Positions 57,001-64,000 of a stretch of 64,000 nucleotides of DNA are shown here, piece after piece. Under the pieces are notes generated by a model. The model was not told where the DNA came from. It saw only the letters and a program-made list of their open reading frames with translations, and made no database searches. The position numbers were made by a program, and so were the translations under genes. The first letter of the stretch is position 1. The number at the start of each line of letters is the position of its first letter. Source of the stretch: Siderastrea siderea (Eukaryota > Cnidaria > Anthozoa > Scleractinia > Rhizangiidae); the NCBI GenBank assembly GCA_964030785.1, contig OZ034972.1, forward strand, positions 15,137,231 to 15,201,230, written 5' to 3'.

Positions 57001-60000
57001 AAACTGCTGATCCCAATCCCATGGTCTGTAATCCCTGATCCCAGGGCTGTGATACCAGATCCCACCCTCCTGATCCCTGATCCAACCCCTTTGATCCCTG
57101 ATCCCATATATCTCGCTACAACCCTGCAATGCGTCTTCGATCCTGTTCCACTTAGCACCTTGTCACTTTTTTCGCCTGCTTTCGCCTTCTCATCCAATTT
57201 AATTTGCTAGAGACCAAAGGAAATGTGCTGTCACGCTGAAAATCAGTGTCACTGTTGCGGCATTTATCATTTTCAAAGGCCTGATCTAATTTGTGAAATG
57301 TCAGCGAGGGTCCGCCATCGCGGGATTTCCATGCTCAAGAGAAAAATCGAGCAGTCAGAAACGTCGTAGTACTTAAACTTCAGGCCCACACAGAAAAGGG
57401 CACATGCCCAAGAGACTTGCACTATGTCACAAAAGCAAACATCACTCCTGAAGAAATAAACTCCAGAAAGAAAGAGGCCGAGCTAATATTCATAAGCGCA
57501 TTAACCAAGTTTCATTATCGCCGCGTTCAACGCAACAATGATAAGTTGCGAAGAGCAAAATCTGATGAATCTAGGTCAAAGAAAACACTCAGGCTAAGCA
57601 TAACGCCACGTACTCAGTCAAACAGCAGTACAAATGTTCTACACTCTTGGACCACTCGAGTGGAAAAGGTACATCGATGACATATTCTCGCTGTGGAATG
57701 TTGACAGAAAGGAGATAGAAGAGCTTATTGTCCTAGCAAACAGTCGCTACCCGACAATGAAATTTACGGCTGAAATCTCAGACAAAAAAATAAACTTTCA
57801 GGATACCATTGTTTTCAAAGGCGAAAGATTTCACAAGTAAGCAATCCTTGATATCCCCACACATTTTAAGCCCACAAAAACTTTCCAGTACATTCATTTT
57901 CTCTTCCTGCTACCCACCATGGGTTAGAAAAGGATCAACAAAGGGTTTATCAGCGAAATCTTTCGCTGAGAATATCATCCAATTCAAAACACACCTCGCC
58001 GTGCGAGAGACTACCCCAACAGTCTAGTAGAAATTCAGTGAAAGGAAGTAAGCACTTCAACAAAGAGAGACAGTGCAGAATATCCTGCCTTTCGTAACAA
58101 CGTACCACTCAGCTGTGCCTAATTTTAAGAACACCCTTATGAGTAAATGACACTTAAAAATCAACTCTTACTAAGAAAAATATACAAACACTTTAGCACA
58201 AGCATATGAGCCGCGTTTGGCCTGTCAACACTTTATTCCGTACTTGGGATAGGTGCTTGTTTATTCTTGTTAACAGCCGGCTAAAAATCAACCTTGAGAA
58301 AAAAAGCCGTCAAATTCAGGCTGAAAGCTCTGATTTTATTTTGAACCCTGTATCAGGATGCCATTTAGATTCGATCAGGCAAATAAAAAAAAATCTGTCA
58401 TATACACTTTAAAGTACACTAACTTAGGGCTGAAGTCTATAAGGCCGGTTTGTAAACAATCTACAATTTGTCAGCCCAATATGTCGTCCCGACAGCATTG
58501 GGGTGCAGGTCGCACATTTATTTTGACACCTGATTCACAGCCGATTCACGAAAATGTAAATTGGCCTCATTCATAAAATCTGTTGCAGTGCAAAAGATTT
58601 TTATTAAGTCGGACCAAGATTCTTAAAGAAGCTGCCACATTAATCAAAATTTGAAGAATCGGGTAACAAAATACACGTATGACACTGTTGACTGACAAAT
58701 CGGGCCAACTAGGAGTCGACGAATCATAGTGTGTACACACACGTATGATTTCATGTTCACATAATGTCAGGCCAACAAACTGTAGCGTGTAAACCCGCCT
58801 TTACACAACTTAATGGCCAGAACATCACGGTCGCCCACATATAGGGCAAGAACGTCATGCTAGCCCACATATAAGGCACTATTAACATTACAATCCTATA
58901 TGAATATATACACCAACTGATTAATGCACCTACCTCCACTAACACACACTTTCCTTCACTTGTACTCACTTTCCTTCATTTGTACTCTCTTTCATTTGTA
59001 CTCACTTCCCTTCACTTGTACTCACTTACCTTCACATTAGTGCCTTATATGTGGGCTAGCATGACGTTCTTGCCCAACTTAATTATCAAGAAATGACATA
59101 AAAGGACATGCATGGAACCAGTAAATCCCTGGAATAAGAGGCCTGTTGGATTTCTAATAAACCCACTTACCTATGATTTTAAAAGTTTTAATGCACTTAT
59201 TTTCCTTTCTAAGTTCTCAACCCTTCACTTTAACCTTCAATATGTTGTTTGTCAGAAAAAAGCTGCAAAACTGTTGCACTAAAATGAGTAAAAGCTTTGA
59301 GATAGAAAGACCAAAACACACATTTGTCAAAGAAGAAAAACACAAAATACAATGTACTAAGAACATGTACAGGTGCACAGACTGTCAGCTCTGAGCGTGA
59401 ATGAAACAGAAACCAAAAACCACAAGATGCATCCTGTCAATCACATCTGGTACACTTCTGAGAACACCAGATTAACAATGATTACAAATCAATTTTGTTT
59501 GTGATTCTGCTAACAATTCAATATGATGAATGTTGACCAAGGTGAGAGCCCAGTTAGCTTAAGATACACTATTCTTTCTCTTGCTTCCTAGATTCATTTA
59601 GAAGCCAAATTCATTTATTGGGTTCAAAATAGCTACATTCTGTCATTGTTTTATGTTAGCCCACCTCTCATGTAATAAAAAAACAAGCATAAAAGGCAAC
59701 AATCACTCTTCACTCTTTTGAATTCAAAACAACAGAATTATTTTGAAAAAATATATATGTAAGAACATGTTTACCAACTGCTATTATATCTCAAAAAATA
59801 TGTGCATTTTATACAACAAACTTTCAATTCATGCAGTAAATCGTACCTACAAAATGCATACATAATCCAATATCAATTTTTTCTATGTTCTAGACTCACA
59901 AAGCTTCCATCCAGTTCTTTCAACAAAAGAATAAATTTACTCTGAAAGAAGTGCTATTTCACTAATTACCTTAGGTGTGATTACGAAAAAATTCAAATTT

Positions 60001-63000
60001 TCTTAACATTACAAAGATAAAAGGAAATTGCAATGAGACTATACATTTCACCTTCATCACACAATGATAACACTTTAAATTTTGAAAAGTAAATTATTTT
60101 CCCATCAAGAATTTTTGAACCAAAATAACCTTTTGGTTCCAAAGAAAATAACTTCCCAAATATACAGAAATCAAAGCAATCTCCCAAAAAATACTGATGA
60201 GAAACATCTGCCTTTGCTTTCCATATGAAACGTGGTTAATTGCTTTTGCTTGGTGATGGTTTTGGGGTTAACCATTTTCTCCAGGATTTATTTCAATATT
60301 AAAACACTATTCAAGATGGATAGATATTACAGAAGAAAATAATAAGAGATGTGTTTATGAAACTGAGCTGTAAATACAAGGAAAGGTTTCTGTGTATCTC
60401 ATTTAGCACACAAAACTGGAATTTAATGATTGACAGCACTTTGAGCTTTCTATAAGCTAAGTTTACTGGTGTAAAATCCAATAAATCACTGCTATTTTTA
60501 AATTGTACCTTGTAAGACATTGTTGTCATCTGATCTCGTGTCTTGTGAAACCTGCTTTGCCAGGAATTTCAGTAAAACAATCCTTGTAGTAGCTTTAGAG
60601 CAAAACTAATAAACAAGTCTGAAAAGGGCAATCTAACTTGACAATCCCCATTATCAACCGAAAATAATTTGACTTTGAATTGTATTCCACAGATGTCACT
60701 CTCATCATCAACTTTTTGTCAAATGCCACAGTAAAAGAGAACTGGAATTCTGCCAGTCATTGCTGGCAGTTACTTTGCTGTTTTACAATGATCAAAAGTT
60801 AGCAATCACAGTGCATCATTAAACATTTACAAGCAACTTGGTCTTCCGAGAAAATGCAGGCAGTTTTGGCAGTTGACAACAAGAAATTGAATAATTTTTA
60901 GCACATGTTTGCCTCAGTATAATACCATCTGCTTCATAGTAGCAAGTTACAACCTAGAAACAAGCCTAAATCTAAAAACTCATGCATAGATAACTACTAG
61001 GCAACTGTTTAGTTTTAAATGATTTAACATTGTGGCTAAATTTCCTGTGAAATTTTACAAATAAGCCACTGTCTCCTGCCATATCCTAAAACAAATTCAG
61101 TGAAAGTGAGGGAGTGATCTTGAAAAAATTGTTTTGCAGCAAATCATCATCCTTAATCACAGCTAAATATAGAATAAAAAGACACCAAGGACAAAATACA
61201 GCTGCAAGCAGAAATTCCATCCACAAAGAGAAACAAGTGATAAAACAACAAATGGAAGGCTTTTCAGAATTCTGTAAGAACTTTTTTCAGTTACCAAATA
61301 AATGTCTAAAAATGTGTGATATTCTCGGCCCTGGTTCAGAGCTACCGTCACAAAAAAGCTTACAAGTTACTTAAGCACTGCCCTTGGGGTGCTTGCTTTA
61401 CATCACAACGTAAAAAAACCTTTTAGGTTATAATGCACTACAAACTATTTGCATCTGGACATAATTTCATTTGGAAACTGCTAAAATACTAAAATCCAAG
61501 TGCAAAAATATAAATTGTTACTCACTGCAGTATATTTCTTTTTCCTACACCTATTTGCTGAAGCATTTCCTCGTGTAAACACAAATGACTCATTTTAACC
61601 TTTGCTAGTTTAAATGCAGTGATTAACATATAGGAATGTAATGACAAACATGGCTGAACAAACACATTGTTTACTCACCAGGATATTAGAAGCATAGCTA
61701 CTGTTTATAGCTATTCCCTTGACCAGCACCTCCACCAGCGTCTGAGGCAGCTCTCCTTGTTTCGGCACTTCTTTATAATGGTTGTCAGCTAAGTAACTCT
61801 GAACCACAGTCATGCGGTTAGTAGTCAAAGTTCCTGTCTTGTCAGAGCAGATGGCAGTTGCATTCCCCATAGTCTCACAAGCATCAAGATGTCTAACTAA
61901 GTTATTGTCATCTAACATTTTCTTTACAGAATATGCCAATGATATTGTTACTGCAAGGGGGAGTCCCTCAGGGACAGCAACAACTAACACAGTCAGACCA
62001 GTAATAAATGCATTGACATAGGCATTTAGGTGCTGATTCTGCCAAGAAGCTTTCTCATTTACGTACTTTCTAATACTGAACTGCAAGACCATGACTATAA
62101 TAGTAAGGAGCGCTGCAGCAACACCTAACCAGCCAATACTGACTGCCAGCTTGGTCAGTTTCCCCTGAAGAACTGACTTCTCTTGTTTTTCCTTCTTCTC
62201 CTTGCCATTTGAATCAGAATCTCTGTCCTCATCCAAGTTGATCTCCTCAAATTCCTCATGGCTGGCTTTTATCATGGGGGACTGGGGTGTCGCCTCCTCC
62301 TTACCATCTTGCTTGTCTCCTCCCTCTTTCTCTCCATGCGAACCAAGCAATGAGAAGATAATTCCTGTTTGGGAATTTACGCCAACAGCAGCAACAACCA
62401 TCTTTCCACTTCCCTCCATGACATGGGTACCAGCAAGCAACAGTGGGTCTTTCTCTCCTTTCTTCACTAGGTCAGATTCGCCAGTCAGAGAACTTTCATC
62501 GACTTTAAGGTCGTTACATTGTACAACAACACCATCAGCGGGTAATAAATCACCATATTTGATCTGGCAAAGGTCACCTACCACTATTTCACTGTTGAGT
62601 ACTTCAATGGGTTCTCCATGTCTTACTACTGTAAACTTATGCTCACCTTCGATTTTGCTTTGTAGCCCACGAAACTGCTGCTCTTTTTGATAATCGTTCA
62701 CCGCTGTGACCAGTGCTACAATGATCACAGCAACTATAATGGCGAATCCATCGATCCAGCCGGTGTTGTCTTCGGCGCCTTCACACTCTTCAGGGGCAAA
62801 TATTCCTAAAATAAGCGACACAACCGCTGCAACCATGAGAATTATGAGAATTGTATCCTTCAAAGCATCGAGAAGAAACTGCAGAAAGGTTTTAGGAGGT
62901 TTGGGAGGAATATAATTCGCGCCGAACACTTTCTTGCGATTCTCCAGGTCCTCGGGAAAGCCGCCAATTCCCTTCTCTGCTGACGTGTGCAATTTATGGA

Positions 63001-63193
63001 TAAGCTTGGTCAGTCCTCCAAACTTTGTATTTAAGTAATCTCTTGCTTCTTGTCCTCTGTGCTCCATAAGAAACGTCAAATCTTTGATAGTAATATCTGA
63101 AAAATCTGCGACGGCGCTAAAGTCCATCGAATCCATCGAATCCATCGAATGCAATGACTGATGTTCCTCTTTCTTCATATCGGCGTCGGCCAT
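41044..63193 (-). CDS. ATP2B: PMCA-A: intact plasma-membrane Ca2+-transporting ATPase (9 exons, 1163 aa)
   Basis: P2B-type pump that exports cytosolic Ca2+ across the plasma membrane using ATP. Exons: 63193-61679, 55350-54945, 50723-50614, 49992-49813, 48600-48406, 47830-47639, 42964-42539, 42064-41804, 41250-41044. All junctions are GT-AG and the frame is continuous for 1164 codons. Seen: M1 about 113-132, M2 about 148-166, TGES 237-240, acidic Lys/Glu-rich loop about 286-340, M3 about 351-373, M4 PEGL 408-411, phospho-Asp D451 in DKTGT, KGASE 577-581, DPVR 672-675, TGDN 696-699, TGDGTNDGP 783-791, M6 ligands N879 and D883, calmodulin-binding-like segment about 1081-1110, and C-terminal ESSV. 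The ATG at 63193 has A at -3 and G at +4; an in-frame ATG at 63220 would add nine residues. Length fits the family (about 1,200 aa). It is the only copy in the array with a full catalytic set, so it should be the working pump. Confidence 0.95.
41804..42064 (-). CDS. ATP2B: PMCA-A exon 8 (M9-M10, start of calmodulin-binding segment)
   Basis: The exon has 87 codons, phase 0/0. M9-M10 (about W1025-I1050) are followed by a basic amphipathic stretch, [13 protein letters not shown]. This matches the first half of the PMCA calmodulin-binding, autoinhibitory helix. Confidence 0.93.
42539..42964 (-). CDS. ATP2B: PMCA-A exon 7 (M6-M8, Ca2+ ligands N879/D883)
   Basis: The exon has 142 codons, phase 0/0. 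The M6 sequence [10 protein letters not shown] supplies N879 and D883, the conserved intramembrane Ca2+ ligands of P2B pumps. The M6-M7 loop, M7 and M8 follow. Confidence 0.95.
43235..44710. mobile_element. 1.48-kb foldback element rich in TTTCAC/GTGAAA palindromes
   Basis: Ends TTGTGACCCTTCACGC and GCGTGAAGGGTCACAA are perfect inverted copies. Both flanks of the element carry many short palindromes of the form TTTCAC-NNN-GTGAAA, for example near 43390, 44460 and 44509. Lies in PMCA-A intron 6. No coding capacity, and no target duplication was resolved. Confidence 0.75.
44995..45057. repeat. (AAT)n microsatellite
   Basis: About 20 ATA/AAT units in PMCA-A intron 6, just upstream of the GGCC-ended element. 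Confidence 0.92.
45167..47470 (+). mobile_element. GGCC-ended DNA transposon, copy 1 (with nested insertion)
   Basis: The element 45171-47466 has ends GGCCTTGCGCACA and TGTGCGCAAGGCC, flanked by ATAG at 45167-45170 and 47467-47470. The interior has many GGAACGAT-like repeats and short frames, but no recognisable transposase. A second, inverted copy is at 51583-53296. This copy holds a 383-bp TTAA element and about 190 bp missing from copy 2. It is in PMCA-A intron 6. Confidence 0.88.
46789..47179. mobile_element. 383-bp TTAA element nested in copy 1
   Basis: TTAA at 46789-46792 and 47176-47179 flank ends AGGGGTCATGTCACG and CGTGACATAGCCCCT. Copy 2 of the host transposon reads straight through GCATTTAAGTTTTC at the corresponding place, so the empty site is visible. 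Confidence 0.9.
47639..47830 (-). CDS. ATP2B: PMCA-A exon 6 (end of P-domain, M5)
   Basis: The exon has 64 codons, phase 0/0. It starts [15 protein letters not shown] and ends in the M5 helix. The donor is GTAAGA. Confidence 0.94.
48406..48600 (-). CDS. ATP2B: PMCA-A exon 5 (P-domain, TGDGTNDGP)
   Basis: The exon has 65 codons, phase 0/0. It carries the intact Mg2+-binding hinge motif [11 protein letters not shown] (783 onward) and the ADVGFAM segment before the donor GTGAGA. Confidence 0.95.
49813..49992 (-). CDS. ATP2B: PMCA-A exon 4 (P-domain, MVTGDN)
   Basis: The exon has 60 codons with phase 0 at both ends. It starts [13 protein letters not shown] and carries MVTGDN (TGDN at residues 696-699), a P-domain motif conserved in all P2 ATPases. 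Confidence 0.95.
50215..50495. mobile_element. Possible CAGGGTT-ended MITE
   Basis: CAGGGTTCAATG and a right end complementary to CAGGGTTTGTACAGGTCC bracket 281 bp that includes several CCAGG/CCTGG motifs. No clear target duplication. PMCA-A intron between exons 3 and 4 is close by (exon 3 lies at 50614-50723). Confidence 0.45.
50614..50723 (-). CDS. ATP2B: PMCA-A exon 3 (N-to-P domain return, DPVR)
   Basis: The exon enters in phase 1 and leaves in phase 0 (110 nt). It encodes residues 641-677 ending GIEDPVRPE, the conserved hinge segment. The acceptor is a tandem TAGCAG, so two adjacent AGs could be used and would give a one-residue (Ala) difference. Confidence 0.9.
50924..54710. mobile_element. 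Tc1/mariner-like non-autonomous element hosting copy 2
   Basis: TA at 50924-50925 and 54709-54710 flank inverted ends CAGTATTGTGCAAAAGTAATG. TA duplication and this end sequence fit Tc1/mariner. The interior has about three diverged tandem units that each contain a GGAAAGAAATGTT-type motif (near 51352, 53451 and 53872) and end in GCTAAC-like sequence. No transposase frame. It contains the GGCC transposon copy 2, making it about 2.07 kb when emptied. Fills most of PMCA-A intron 2. Confidence 0.85.
51579..53300 (-). mobile_element. GGCC-ended DNA transposon, copy 2
   Basis: The element 51583-53296 has ends GGCCTTGCGCACG and GTGCGCAAAGCC, flanked by AACG at 51579-51582 and 53297-53300. It is highly similar to copy 1 in reverse orientation; a 64-codon frame (52505-52699) is identical in translation to 45963-45769. 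Nested inside the Tc1/mariner-like element. Confidence 0.88.
54945..55350 (-). CDS. ATP2B: PMCA-A exon 2 (nucleotide-binding domain)
   Basis: The exon enters in phase 0 after TTTCAG and leaves in phase 1 (406 nt). It encodes residues 506-640. The KGASE motif (577-581) contains the ATP-site lysine of P-type ATPases, and the upstream [10 protein letters not shown] stretch matches the N-domain core. Confidence 0.93.
56957..57107. repeat. GGGATCA minisatellite
   Basis: TGATCCC or GGGATCA-type units recur about a dozen times with short spacers. On the minus strand they translate as repeated GIRDQ. Not a gene. Confidence 0.8.
57360..58030 (+). mobile_element. Penelope-like reverse transcriptase fragment
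   Basis: The frame 57634-57840 contains [18 protein letters not shown], where YIDD (57670-57681) is the RT catalytic box, and [18 protein letters not shown]. Similarity continues in other frames ([22 protein letters not shown]), so frameshifts and stops have inactivated it. It lies inside the CAGGG-ended element. Confidence 0.75.
58760..59083. repeat. Inverted repeat with tandem CTTTCCTTCATTTGTACTCA units in the loop
   Basis: A 37-bp perfect inverted repeat (58847-58883 and 59038-59074) surrounds a run of four to five units of roughly 19 bp. PMCA-A intron 1. Probably a small foldback element. Confidence 0.65.
59084..61678. other. Rest of PMCA-A intron 1 near exon 1
   Basis: AT-rich DNA with only short stop-bounded frames. 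No exon, repeat or RNA gene was recognised. Confidence 0.45.
61679..63193 (-). CDS. ATP2B: PMCA-A exon 1 (N-terminus, M1-M4, A-domain, phosphorylation site)
   Basis: This 505-codon exon ends in phase 0 at a GTGAGT donor. It encodes the cytosolic N-terminus with a short MDSMDSMD repeat, M1-M4, the actuator domain with TGES, and the P-domain start with [14 protein letters not shown]. The charged loop between the A-domain and M3 (about residues 286-340) is where other PMCAs have their lipid-binding and splice site A region. Confidence 0.95.
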
Positions 63194-64000
63194 GGTAAAA
63201 ACTAGTTTATGCGAAGTCAAGTTCTATTTATGTTTAAAATATTATACAGCTCTCGAAATTGAAGCCTCGTGGGATATATCTTCTAATTAAACTCACAATA
63301 GCAAGAGCGATCGTTCCACCTCGCTATTGAATAGCAGTCAGTGCGCAAACAGTTTACGCCCCAGATGCTCCACACAAAGTAAAAAATTCTGCTCGTGAAT
63401 CAAGTACGAAAACTAGAGATTAGTCACCAGGTAGTTGACTGGAAAACGAAACTTTTCACAAGTTTTCTCCTGCGCAACTGAGCATACAGGCGACCACCCT
63501 TCCAGTCCGTAGCGTCACTCCTACTAGCTGCGCGCTAAAAAAACACGGGATGCCTGCTGCAAATCTGCCCCTCCAATCTCTTTATCACACCAGTTTCACA
63601 TCGTTCCAGAGCAGGTTTTGTAGCTTTAACACGTTTTCTGATCGACAGCGACACAATTTATTACTAGCAAGCGGCTTTGAACAATAACAGAATAAGAAAG
63701 CACCAGCCCAGCAAACGGGAAACTCGAGCAGTTGACGTGCAAATGCTGGTTGTATCTACACGAGATTCTCTAGTTTGGTACCCTGAAACCTTCTGGATTG
63801 TGCTTGTCAAGGTGAAATGGATCGCTCCTTTGCCACTGTACACCAAAGAACAAACACATCAAGGAAACAATCCTCTGGTTCACTCCTTTCACGAAGGCTT
63901 CTCACAAGAAAAGCAAAGTAAAACTTGCCTGTGGGCACGTGATGGACACTCCGTGATTGGTCTGTTTGAATCCTCGCGCGATGTGATTGGTCAATGGTCG
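63194..64000 (-). promoter_or_regulatory. 5' flank of PMCA-A with CCAAT boxes
   Basis: Minus-strand CCAAT occurs twice near 63957 and 63989, close to CG-rich CGCGCGAGG. This resembles a TATA-less promoter about 0.75-0.8 kb upstream of the ATG, which would imply a long or spliced 5' UTR. The transcription start cannot be placed from sequence alone. Confidence 0.35.

Larger units (their letters stand above)
56371..58355. mobile_element. CAGGG-ended element with 5-bp duplication, nested
   Basis: The element 56376-58350 has ends CAGGGTTCAAAATA and TATTTTGAACCCTG, flanked by TATCA at 56371-56375 and 58351-58355. The undisturbed site is readable from the opposite arm of the host element. It contains a minisatellite and a retroelement fragment. 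Confidence 0.8.
55457..58412. mobile_element. TTAA element with inverted repeats, interrupted by a second element
   Basis: TTAA at 55457-55460 and 58409-58412 flank ends AGTCTATAAGACAGATTTTT and the complement of AGTGTATATGACAGATTTTT. Inner arms 55508-55700 and 56185-56375 continue the inverted repeat, and the right arm is split by an insertion at 56376-58350. Two direct copies of a CAATTTTMATCGGCAAGC-type unit (55731 and 55955) lie in the middle. In PMCA-A intron 1. Confidence 0.82.

Noticed and set aside
58757..59100. CRISPR-like array
   Set aside because: The spaced repeats are short tandem units inside a foldback element in an animal intron.

Overview
The window is metazoan nuclear DNA. 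It is AT-rich and intron-rich with canonical GT-AG splice sites, and densely populated by short DNA transposons and decayed Penelope-like retroelements. The element mix and the protein sequences suggest a cnidarian, most likely an anthozoan and perhaps a stony coral. That is an inference from family resemblance; nothing in the window names the species.

All recognisable genes lie on the minus strand and belong to one family, the plasma-membrane Ca2+-ATPase (PMCA, ATP2B; a P2B-type ATPase). Read in transcription order (right to left), PMCA-A spans 63193-41044 with 9 exons and 1163 aa. It has every catalytic motif, a calmodulin-binding segment and a PDZ-ligand-like C-terminus. PMCA-B spans 35785-21573 with 9 exons and 1071 aa. 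PMCA-C/D spans 16995-896 and can be read as 12 exons and 1285 aa. Exon order and intron phases are the same across the copies, so the array arose by tandem duplication.

The main observation is that B and C/D look like catalytically dead pumps. The aspartate that every P-type ATPase phosphorylates (DKTGT; D451 in A) is Asn in B (N417) and Gly in C (G395). The TGES dephosphorylation loop and the TGDGxND hinge are also destroyed. Yet all 21 exons of the two genes are open, in phase and flanked by good splice sites, and the membrane Ca2+-ligand motifs in M4 and M6 survive. Both also lack the calmodulin-binding tail and the PDZ ligand. This is the pattern of retained pseudoenzymes rather than decaying pseudogenes.

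PMCA-C/D is also a structural oddity. Its first three exons match the 5' third of a PMCA. Its remaining nine exons match the 3' two thirds of another copy, beginning inside what is exon 1 in A and B. The junction is phase-compatible, so a fused product would carry the nucleotide-binding region twice. An ancestral four-gene array collapsed by deletion or unequal exchange would explain it.

Introns and spacers hold the remaining features. They include several TTAA-flanked elements, two oppositely oriented insertions of one 1.7-2.3 kb GGCC-ended transposon with different 4-bp target duplications, and two Russian-doll nests (50924-54710 and 55457-58412). They also hold a foldback element full of GTGAAA palindromes, retroelement scraps bounded by matching microsatellites, and a tRNA-like sequence with an encoded CCA. 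No gene unrelated to PMCA or mobile DNA could be supported.
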